Shown: in pieces, positions 1 to 5,408 of the stretch
Layout: the number at the start of each line of letters is the position of its first letter
How positions within the stretch are numbered: position 1 is the first letter of the stretch
Position numbers and translations under genes: made by a program
The notes under the pieces: generated by a model
Told to the model about the DNA's origin: nothing
The model's input: only the letters and a program-made list of their open reading frames with translations
Databases searched by the model: none
Origin: CAYVQU01 sp964453155
GTDB taxonomy: Bacteria; Chloroflexota; Anaerolineae; Anaerolineales; UBA11858
Length of the DNA stretch: 9,324 bases
Direction of reading: 5' to 3'
NCBI GenBank assembly: GCA_964453155.1
Contig: CAYVQU010000193.1
Location: forward strand, 1 to 9,324

Positions 1-14
1 ATTTCTCTTCTTCT

Positions 15-21
15 CCTCCTT
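15..21 (-). promoter_or_regulatory. Strong Shine-Dalgarno for a gene beyond the left edge
   Basis: The minus strand reads AAGGAGG here, followed by a purine-rich stretch to base 1. No ATG, GTG or TTG occurs in the remaining 14 bases on that strand. The last bases read AAAT, so an ATG would form if the next base is G, at a spacing of about 10-12 nt. I infer the 5' edge of a minus-strand gene that lies outside the window. Its product cannot be known from this sequence. Confidence 0.4.
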
Positions 22-24
22 AGA

Positions 25-53
25 GAGAGCCGGGTATGGCGAACCCGGCTCTC
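25..53 (-). promoter_or_regulatory. 11-bp GC-rich hairpin just before an off-window start
   Basis: GAGAGCCGGGT (25-35) pairs perfectly with ACCCGGCTCTC (43-53) around a 7-nt loop. Neither strand has a T tract after the stem, so it is not a standard intrinsic terminator. On the minus strand the stem ends three bases before the AAGGAGG sequence at 15-21. It could therefore be a leader hairpin affecting translation of the off-window gene, or a terminator of the DinB-fold gene without a U tract. Confidence 0.5.
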
Positions 54-60
54 GTCGATT

Positions 61-171
61 AAAGGGGGTTGTGGTTTTAACTGATCATTTATTCGGGTTG
101 AATTACAACAACCCCTTAGCAAATTTCGATTGAGGCAAGGTTAAATAACTAGGGTATTTTTCGAAATTTGC
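61..171. repeat. Two-stem palindromic element, copy 1 (downstream of DinB-fold gene)
   Basis: Stem A pairs GGGGTTGT (65-72) with ACAACCCC (108-115), extended by a G-T and an A-T pair, around a 35-nt loop. Stem B pairs GCAAATTTCGA (119-129) with TCGAAATTTGC (161-171) perfectly around a 31-nt loop. The same plan recurs at 722-832 at a nearly constant offset of 660-661 bases. The block CAAC-CCT-AGCA-ATTTCG at the junction of the two stems is the best conserved part. I do not recognise it as a named repeat family. It may be a miniature palindromic mobile element or a structured RNA/DNA element. Confidence 0.55.
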
Positions 172-177
172 AGCAAC

Positions 178-663
178 TTATTTTCCCTGTTCTTGTAACA
201 ACTCTTCAAGTTGGACGCGATGTAAGATTGGGTGCATGACGGCATGCTCGAGCATAGCATCGAGACAGTAACGGACGCCCCAGGAGGCGAGATATTCGGG
301 CTGATTGAAATGTTTCTCGTCAATTTCAGCCAAAGGAGTTGCCCAGCGATCGTTGAGATGGTCAATGTAAGCAGCTGCTTGGTCCTCGATTTCCTCCGGT
401 GAGGGAACAGAATCAATTTCAGGATCAGCTAGTTTGAGCTGCTCACACATCCATTTGATATAGTAACGGTCGGCACTGAAAGTATGGCGCAAGAGGTGAT
501 TGAGAGAAACGTAAGCTGGATTATCGGTTTCGGGGAGGTAGATATTTTTGGCTTTGGCCTGCAGCCAGACTTGATAACATTCCTGAAGGTATTGGCCGCG
601 CAGGTGGACCATGGTCCGGGCGGCACCATAACGATATGGGGGGAGGGGGTTTTTCGTGATCAA
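178..663 (-). CDS. DinB/YfiT-fold (DinB_2-like) putative metal-dependent protein
   Basis: This is a 161-residue protein, the usual length for the DinB/YfiT four-helix-bundle superfamily, whose members bind a divalent metal through three histidines. Some members are thiol-dependent transferases and many have no known substrate. A His-rich N-terminal helix (LNHLLRH, H56/H60) is followed at the C-terminus by HAVMHPILHR, whose H144 and H148 match the family's HxxxH pair. No signal peptide or membrane segment is seen, so it is probably cytosolic. The start chosen is TTG at 661-663, because AAAAGGA (670-676 on this strand) sits 6 nt before it. The first ATG (610-612) would give 144 residues and lacks a Shine-Dalgarno. 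The gene is flanked on both sides by copies of a palindromic element. Despite the fold name it is not DinB/Pol IV polymerase, and no SOS box is seen upstream. Fold fairly sure; function unknown. Confidence 0.75.
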   Translation of the reverse strand: MITKNPLPPYRYGAARTMVHLRGQYLQECYQVWLQAKAKNIYLPETDNPAYVSLNHLLRHTFSADRYYIKWMCEQLKLADPEIDSVPSPEEIEDQAAAYIDHLNDRWATPLAEIDEKHFNQPEYLASWGVRYCLDAMLEHAVMHPILHRVQLEELLQEQGK

Positions 664-721
664 GGTTCGTCCTTTTACTCGGTAGGTAGATATTCGGTTT
701 TTGGGTGCAAATCAGGTGAAT

Positions 722-832
722 CAGTGTGTTGCGGTTGATAGTTGAAATAAAACCTAGCAAAATCTACCGCAACACCTGAGCAGATTTCGGTTTGAACAGG
801 GAATTCTATTCAAAAAGCTTTCCAAAATCTGC
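722..832. repeat. Two-stem palindromic element, copy 2 (upstream of DinB-fold gene)
   Basis: Stem A pairs GTGTTGCGGT (726-735) with ACCGCAACAC (766-775) perfectly around a 30-nt loop. Stem B pairs GCAGATTTCGG (780-790) with CCAAAATCTGC (822-832), one mismatch, around a 31-nt loop. Relative to copy 1, two stem-B pairs change together: A122-T168 becomes G783-C829, and A129-T161 becomes G790-C822. Pairing is therefore preserved while sequence drifts. It lies in the 250-bp gap between the DinB-fold gene and lexA. If transcription on the minus strand starts above 832, it would be part of the DinB-fold gene's leader. Confidence 0.55.
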
Positions 833-865
833 TTAGTACGAATATTTTATTACACAATTTAAGAA

Positions 866-895
866 AAAACGCCAGGTGAGCTCACCTGGCGTTTT
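866..895 (-). terminator. Perfect palindromic intrinsic terminator of lexA
   Basis: Thirty bases form a perfect palindrome: AAAACGCCAGGTG and its complement around AGCT. On the minus strand it follows the lexA stop by 18 bases and runs into TTTTTT-C-TT, a good U tract. On the plus strand the stem is followed by TTTTGG, so termination in that direction would be weaker. No plus-strand gene ends here. Confidence 0.9.
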
Positions 896-913
896 GGCGA
901 TATCAGTATTACA

Positions 914-1621
914 TTACATCGGGCTAATGATCATGAGAACTTTGCCCTGAATTTGGATTTCTTCTTGATCGGAAATGTAGATGGGATCCATGGTGGGGTT
1001 GGCAGGTTGGAGGCGATAACGATTATGATTGGGTTCATAGTAGAACCGTTTAAGGGTCGTTTCATCCTTCTCGGGTAACAAGACCGCGACCATATCGCCA
1101 TTGCGGGTTTCTTGACCCGCTTGCATGATCACGATATCGCCATCGTTGACCATATCGTCAACCATCGAATCTCCATCAACTTCCAGGGCGAATAATTCCT
1201 GCTGATCGACATTGCTTTTTGGTAACATACTCACCGCAATATCGATCGCTGATTCAGCATCGAAATAACTAAAATTAGAAGCTGGAACGGGAATGGGGGC
1301 GCTGGCAACAATTCGACCAACAACCGGAATTTTTAGCACATCCTGGGCGGTGTGATGGAGGGTAGTCCCCACTTTTTGGGTTCTTTCCATCATTTCTTGA
1401 ACAACCCGGATACTACGAGCCGTATTCGGGGAACGCTCGAGATACCCGTCTGCAATGAGTTTCTTGAGTTGATAATCTACTGCCGAGGGGGTGGCGTAGC
1501 CTAAACTAACCATCATTTCGCGATACGAGGGCTGGTAGCCATGTTCCTCTATAAATTCCTGAATGAATTTCAGGAGTCGCAACGCTTTGGGTTTTAACAG
1601 GGTTGGTTTCTTCCTGGTCAT
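914..1621 (-). CDS. lexA: LexA, SOS-response transcriptional repressor/autoprotease
   Basis: LexA represses DNA-damage genes and is inactivated by RecA-stimulated self-cleavage. Numbering is for the 235-residue product. An N-terminal winged helix (about 5-65, with PSYREMM then the recognition-helix stretch TPSAVDYQLKKL) is followed by the S24 peptidase domain. The catalytic Ser152 lies in GDSM and Lys191 in TTLKRF. The cleavage region reads VGRIVASAPIP, so the scissile bond would be Ala106-Ser107, where most LexA proteins have Ala-Gly. The stretch from it to the catalytic serine is about ten residues longer than in E. coli or B. subtilis LexA. ATG at 1619-1621 is preferred because AGGAG (1630-1634) lies 8 nt upstream; an in-frame GTG at 1628-1630 directly abuts that site. 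The gene has its own near-consensus promoter with an SOS box and a strong terminator, so it is probably monocistronic and autoregulated. Confidence 0.95.
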   Translation of the reverse strand: MTRKKPTLLKPKALRLLKFIQEFIEEHGYQPSYREMMVSLGYATPSAVDYQLKKLIADGYLERSPNTARSIRVVQEMMERTQKVGTTLHHTAQDVLKIPVVGRIVASAPIPVPASNFSYFDAESAIDIAVSMLPKSNVDQQELFALEVDGDSMVDDMVNDGDIVIMQAGQETRNGDMVAVLLPEKDETTLKRFYYEPNHNRYRLQPANPTMDPIYISDQEEIQIQGKVLMIISPM

Positions 1622-1653
1622 CGAACACACTCCTGGTAAATGAAACCTTTTTA

Positions 1654-1669
1654 TAGAACTTGTGTTCTA
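1654..1669. promoter_or_regulatory. LexA operator (SOS box), GAAC-N4-GTTC type
   Basis: TAGAAC-TTGT-GTTCTA is a perfect 6+6 dyad with a 4-bp centre. It fits the GAAC-N4-GTTC class known for Gram-positive-type LexA rather than the E. coli CTG-N10-CAG class. It begins 3 bp past the lexA -10 hexamer and covers the expected start point, the classical layout for autorepression. It lies 80 bp before the plus-strand small gene, so it could act on both directions. I found no second full copy in the window; TAGAAC half-sites at 5383 and 1034-1042 lack the matching arm. Confidence 0.9.
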
Positions 1670-1671
1670 GT

Positions 1672-1701
1672 ATTATAACAAATTATGATCTATAATGTCA
1701 A
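1672..1701 (-). promoter_or_regulatory. Sigma-70 promoter of lexA
   Basis: On the minus strand, a perfect -35 TTGACA (1696-1701) and a perfect -10 TATAAT (1672-1677) are separated by 18 bp. Transcription should start near 1664-1666, inside the SOS box, giving a leader of about 43 nt before the lexA ATG. On the plus strand the same AT-rich block offers a TATAAT at 1691-1696 and a TATTAT at 1671-1676, each with only a poor -35. A divergent promoter for the small gene is thus possible but weak by eye. Confidence 0.88.
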
Positions 1702-1748
1702 GATAGGTCCAAAGTGAGTAGAATAGGGGAATTCTCCAAGAGGATTGA

Positions 1749-2042
1749 ATGAAACCAATTTCACACCGATTAACCTACCTGCGGAAACATGCCAATCTAG
1801 CTACCCTGCTGCGATCGCTGCCATTCCACACCAAAATCGTCATTGAACAACTCCTTGAAACTGGTGCTACTTACCCTTTGATGGAACAGGCCGGCAATTG
1901 CATGGAAGCAGTTTTTCAAGAAAGTAAAATCCTGCAAATTTTGGCGAATGGGGATGTACTCGCACTAGACGCGGTCACCGCAGCCGCGTTAGATGAACTT
2001 GAATATCTGTTGGCAGCGGTTGATATTGAAGATGATGAGTAA
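1749..2042 (+). CDS. Small protein of unknown function, divergent from lexA
   Basis: The product has 97 residues and I do not recognise the family. The N-terminal third is basic (KPISHRLTYLRKH) and the rest is predicted largely helical. The tail is strongly acidic, from LDELEYLL to DIEDDE at the end. There is one cysteine (C51) and no signal peptide or membrane segment. AGAGGA (1739-1744) lies 4 nt before the ATG, so translation looks genuine. It is the first gene away from the LexA operator, 79 bp from it, and is followed after 94 bp by the nuclease-helicase gene. By position it may be SOS-controlled or may regulate or partner the helicase; this is inference. Nothing in the sequence suggests enzymatic activity. 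Confidence 0.7.
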   Translation: MKPISHRLTYLRKHANLATLLRSLPFHTKIVIEQLLETGATYPLMEQAGNCMEAVFQESKILQILANGDVLALDAVTAAALDELEYLLAAVDIEDDE

Positions 2043-2081
2043 GTTGTAAGAATGACATTTTTGCCAAAAGCCCTGATAAGG

Positions 2082-2122
2082 AACCATAGATAAAAGTTAC
2101 CCATTCACATTTATCTGTGGTT
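2082..2122 (+). promoter_or_regulatory. 13-bp hairpin in the leader of the helicase gene
   Basis: AACCATAGATAAA (2082-2094) pairs with TTTATCTGTGGTT (2110-2122) with one G-T pair, around a 15-nt loop. It fills much of the 94-bp gap between the small gene and the helicase and ends 14 nt before the helicase ATG. The stem is AT-rich and has no proper U tract, so it is a poor terminator. An attenuator, an operator dyad or a translational control hairpin are the alternatives. Confidence 0.5.
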
Positions 2123-2136
2123 TATAGCAATTAACG

Positions 2137-4518
2137 ATGCCTAATCCACCCAATGCCATAAATGAGTCCCAACAAATTCAGCGCGTGTCGGTTCGGGGGT
2201 TGGTGGAGTTTGTCCTTCAGGCCGGAGATTTATCGGTAGGGGGTTTCCAGCAGCGAGATCGGGCCCAGGCTGGCACCCAAGGGCACAACCACGTCCAAAA
2301 GTCTCGCCCGGAGGATTACCAAAAGGAAGTGGAAATCACCTATCGAGTGGCAGAGGGTGCGCTGCCACTCGAAATCCGCGGCCGCATTGATGGGGTCTAC
2401 GCCACGCACGAGCCAGTGGTTATTGAAGAGATCAAAACGACTACGCTGGTACTGGAGCAGGTCACCCAGGAACACAATCCGCTACATTGGGCCCAGGCAA
2501 AATGTTATGCCTATATGCTGGCGCAGCAAGAGGGGTTATCGGCCGTCGGCATTCACCTGACCTATTTCCAACTGGATAGCAAAACTGAAAAAACTTTTGA
2601 GAGCCAATTTACTTTTGAAGCGTTAGAGACCTTTTTCGATGAGTTAATTACGCCTTATTTAGCCTGGTTCAAAGGGGTGTATGAACGCCAAACACAGCGG
2701 GATTTATCCATCCAGACCCTCGAGTTTCCATATCCTGATTACCGCGCAGGTCAACGCGATATGGCCGTGGCGGTCTATCGGGCTATACGGGATAAAGATT
2801 ATCTCTATACTCAAGCCCCAACAGGGGTTGGGAAAACCATTGCGACCCTTTTCCCGGCAGTGAAAGCCCTAGGAATGGGACTGGCCGACAAAATCTTTTA
2901 TCTGACTGCCAAAACCCCCGGTCGCTTGGTAGCCGAAGATACGCTGGGGGATATGCGCCAAAGCGGCTTGCAATTTAGAAGTGTGACTCTAACAGCCAAA
3001 GAAAAAATTTGCTTTTGCCCCCCGGTTAACTGCGATCCGGATGAATGTGTCTTTGCCCGCGATTACTTTGGCAAAGTTAAGAGTGCTTTAACCGAAATTG
3101 ATCATCATGAGGCCTTCAACCGGCCCTTGATTGAAGAATTAGCCCGTAAGCACGAAATCTGTCCCTTTGAATTTTCTCTGGATTTAGCCTTGTGGATGGA
3201 TTGCATTATCTGCGATTACAACTATGTCTTTGATCCCCGAGTCTATCTGCGCCGTTTTTTCGACTTCAGTAATGACCCATATATCTTTTTAGTGGACGAG
3301 GCGCACAACCTACCAGATCGGGCCCGATCGATGTATTCGGCCGATTTGGACAAGCAGACTGTTTTGGCGCTGCGACGCGCCATTAAAGACCATTTGCCGG
3401 ATTTGGCTAAGAAGTTGAGCGCGATCAACAAGCGCTTACTAGAAAAACGCAAGGCTTGTCAAGCAGCAGACCAGTCAGCGTTAGTTGAACATGAACTGCC
3501 AGAAGAACTGCTCAAGGCGGTGCGAAAATTCCATCAAAAAGCAGAAAATTGGTTGGTCTTGAACCAACCCACCGAATTTCGGCAGGAATTGCTGGACTTT
3601 TATTTCACTTGCAACAATTATTTACGAACGGCAGAGTACTTCGACACATTTTATGTATCCTACTTTGAGCATCAAGGCCAATCCAATCTGAAAGCTAAAT
3701 TATTCTGCCTGGATCCAGCCCCGATGTTAGCTGCTCCCCTGGAACGCAGTCACGCGACGGTCTTTTTCTCGGCCACGCTGCTGCCGATGGATTATTTTCA
3801 ACAATTGCTAACCGGCTCAGATGATCATCCGAAATATGCATACTCATCTCCATTTCCGACTGAAAACGCCCGGCTTTTAGTACATAACCGGATCGCAACC
3901 AAATACCGGGCCCGCGCCGACTCCTACGCGCCAATCGCGGCTGCAATTGAGACCATTTGTAATGCCCAGGCAGGAAATTACCTGGTTTTCTTCCCATCCT
4001 ATGCCTATTTGACCGCAGTGCTTGAACTCGTCAAAGAGCGGATCCCGGAAGAGCAGTTGATCGTCCAGGACCGGGGCATGACGGAAGCCGAACGGGAAAC
4101 CTTCCTGACCCAGTTTTCAAGTGATAATTCGAAAACGCTAATCGGTTTTGTCGTGATGGGCGGCATTTTTGGGGAGGGCATCGACCTGGTCGGTGAGCGG
4201 TTGATTGGCGCAATCGTAGTAGGGGTGGGCATCCCGCAGTTAGGACTGGAAAGAGACTTGATCAAGGACTATTTTGATCAGCAAAATAACCGCGGCTTCG
4301 CGTATGCTTATCAATATCCCGGCTTTATTCGGGTGCTGCAAGCGACCGGCCGGGTTATCCGCACGGAAACGGATCGCGGCATCATTGTTTTAATTGATGA
4401 ACGTTTTATGCATGCCCGTTACCGGCGATTATTCCCCCCTCACTGGCAGCGATATCAAGTCGTCCGGAGCGAAGGCGAGATCAAAGATCAATTGACCAAC
4501 TTTTGGTCGCAGGTTTAG
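2137..4518 (+). CDS. RecB-like nuclease fused to a DinG/XPD-family (Rad3-related) DNA helicase
   Basis: This 793-residue protein pairs two DNA-repair activities. Residues about 17-185 look like a PD-(D/E)XK nuclease of the RecB/Cas4 type: GTQGH (46-50), D85 in RGRID, E98-I-K100, then the QxxxY motif Q120/Y124. Residues about 195-793 are a superfamily 2 helicase: Walker A APTGVGKT (227-234), DEAH (387-390), FFSAT as motif III, and QATGRVIR as motif VI. Cysteines between Walker A and DEAH (C292/C294, C299, C304, C342) fit the 4Fe-4S domain of XPD/DinG proteins. The family unwinds 5'-to-3'; E. coli dinG is LexA-regulated. The ATG has no Shine-Dalgarno and is preceded by a stop five codons upstream. 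The conserved core begins about residue 17 (VSVRGLVEF), where an in-frame GTG offers an alternative start. It is probably co-transcribed with the SDR 28 bp downstream. It is not the E. coli-type DinG, which lacks the nuclease part. Confidence 0.88.
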   Translation: MPNPPNAINESQQIQRVSVRGLVEFVLQAGDLSVGGFQQRDRAQAGTQGHNHVQKSRPEDYQKEVEITYRVAEGALPLEIRGRIDGVYATHEPVVIEEIKTTTLVLEQVTQEHNPLHWAQAKCYAYMLAQQEGLSAVGIHLTYFQLDSKTEKTFESQFTFEALETFFDELITPYLAWFKGVYERQTQRDLSIQTLEFPYPDYRAGQRDMAVAVYRAIRDKDYLYTQAPTGVGKTIATLFPAVKALGMGLADKIFYLTAKTPGRLVAEDTLGDMRQSGLQFRSVTLTAKEKICFCPPVNCDPDECVFARDYFGKVKSALTEIDHHEAFNRPLIEELARKHEICPFEFSLDLALWMDCIICDYNYVFDPRVYLRRFFDFSNDPYIFLVDEAHNLPDRARSMYSADLDKQTVLALRRAIKDHLPDLAKKLSAINKRLLEKRKACQAADQSALVEHELPEELLKAVRKFHQKAENWLVLNQPTEFRQELLDFYFTCNNYLRTAEYFDTFYVSYFEHQGQSNLKAKLFCLDPAPMLAAPLERSHATVFFSATLLPMDYFQQLLTGSDDHPKYAYSSPFPTENARLLVHNRIATKYRARADSYAPIAAAIETICNAQAGNYLVFFPSYAYLTAVLELVKERIPEEQLIVQDRGMTEAERETFLTQFSSDNSKTLIGFVVMGGIFGEGIDLVGERLIGAIVVGVGIPQLGLERDLIKDYFDQQNNRGFAYAYQYPGFIRVLQATGRVIRTETDRGIIVLIDERFMHARYRRLFPPHWQRYQVVRSEGEIKDQLTNFWSQV

Positions 4519-4546
4519 GAGACCCATCTCAATAGAGGAGCAGAAC

Positions 4547-5302
4547 ATGGATTTTTCTGGAAAACGAATTTTAATTACCGGTGGTTCACGGGGGATTGGA
4601 AAAGCTTGTGCTACGGCATTTGCCGAACGCGGCGCTCAAGTGGCAATCAACTACCGTAAAGATATTGCCACGGCCCAGGAAACTTTGGATAGTTTGACCG
4701 GTGAAGGCCACATCCTGATCCAAGGCGATGTGGGCCAACCTGAACAGGCCCAAAAACTGATCGAGGCCGTCGTCCGGGAATTTGGCCAGCTGGATGTGGT
4801 GGTAAACAACGCCGGCATATCGCAAAGGCATCCCATTGATACCGTTGATTATGACACCTGGCAAACGGCCTGGGACCGGATTCTGGCGGTCAATTTACTG
4901 GGACCAGCCAATGTTACCTATTGGGCAGTCCAACAGATGCTCAAAACCGGGGGTGGCCGGATCGTCAATGTTTCTTCGCGCGGGGCATTCCGGGGTGAGC
5001 CCAAACAACCGGCCTATGGCGCCAGTAAAGCCGGATTAAACGCCATGAGCCAGTCGTTGGCCCAACAGGTTGCTAAACACAATATTTTCATCGGGGTGGT
5101 AGCCCCCGGATTCGTCGAGACAGATATGGCCGCCGGCACATTAGGCGGACCGGAAGGAGAAGGGATTCGCCAGCAAAGCCCCTTGGGCAGAGTGGCCCGG
5201 CCGGAAGAAGTTGCTTATGCCGTCCTGTTCCTGGCTTCAGAAGGAGCAGAATTTTCTACCGGAACGATTATTGATGTCAATGGGGCTAGCTATTTGCGGT
5301 GA
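4547..5302 (+). CDS. Short-chain dehydrogenase/reductase (FabG-like SDR)
   Basis: This 251-residue classical SDR is an NAD(P)(H)-dependent cytosolic oxidoreductase on an unidentified alcohol or ketone. The Rossmann motif TGGSRGIG is at 11-18, D61 contacts adenine, and NNAG is at 87-90. The catalytic tetrad is N116, S144, Y157 and K161 (YGASK), and PG follows at 187-188. R15 in the glycine motif together with R37 favours NADPH. It resembles 3-oxoacyl-ACP reductase, but no other fatty-acid gene is nearby, so FabG is not claimed. GAGGAG (4535-4540) lies 6 nt before the ATG. The 28-bp gap after the helicase stop suggests one transcript, though no shared function is evident. A T7 run follows the stop codon closely without a clear stem before it. 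Confidence 0.9.
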   Translation: MDFSGKRILITGGSRGIGKACATAFAERGAQVAINYRKDIATAQETLDSLTGEGHILIQGDVGQPEQAQKLIEAVVREFGQLDVVVNNAGISQRHPIDTVDYDTWQTAWDRILAVNLLGPANVTYWAVQQMLKTGGGRIVNVSSRGAFRGEPKQPAYGASKAGLNAMSQSLAQQVAKHNIFIGVVAPGFVETDMAAGTLGGPEGEGIRQQSPLGRVARPEEVAYAVLFLASEGAEFSTGTIIDVNGASYLR

Positions 5303-5408
5303 GATTTTTTTCAGCTGTTACTTGAGAAAAGAACACTGACCCCTTGGGAGCGTAATCCAGACGCGACAAATATGAAGCGTTAGAACAGGTTAAAGATAGG
5401 ATGAAGTT
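5303..5408. other. Intergenic spacer between SDR and MDR genes
   Basis: This is a 106-bp gap. It starts with a T7 run just after the SDR stop but shows no stem strong enough for a terminator. No clear promoter pair is seen. The only firm signal is AGGA (5398-5401), 7 nt before the MDR start codon. Whether the MDR gene is read through from the SDR is undecided. Confidence 0.4.

Noticed and set aside
178..663. DinB-fold gene as DNA polymerase IV or an SOS gene because of its name and its position near lexA
   Set aside because: The protein is a 161-residue metal-binding helical bundle, not a Y-family polymerase. It has no SOS box upstream, and the lexA terminator isolates it from the lexA promoter.
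141..760. Several 60-90-codon frames around the DinB-fold gene on both strands
   Set aside because: They are alternative-frame shadows of the DinB-fold gene or run through the palindromic elements, without ribosome sites or recognisable protein features.
61..832. CRISPR-like arrangement, because palindromic arms are separated by about 30-nt loops
   Set aside because: The arms are not identical direct repeats, there are only two units separated by a gene, and the 'spacers' are loops of inverted repeats. No cas gene is present.
1811..1818. GCGATCGC octamer, the HIP1 motif of cyanobacteria
   Set aside because: I noticed only this one copy; HIP1 would be expected many times in a cyanobacterial window of this size, so it is not evidence for that origin.
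5383..5396. TAGAAC half-site before the MDR gene as a second SOS box
   Set aside because: The second arm reads TTAAAG instead of GTTCTA; without the dyad it does not qualify as a LexA operator.
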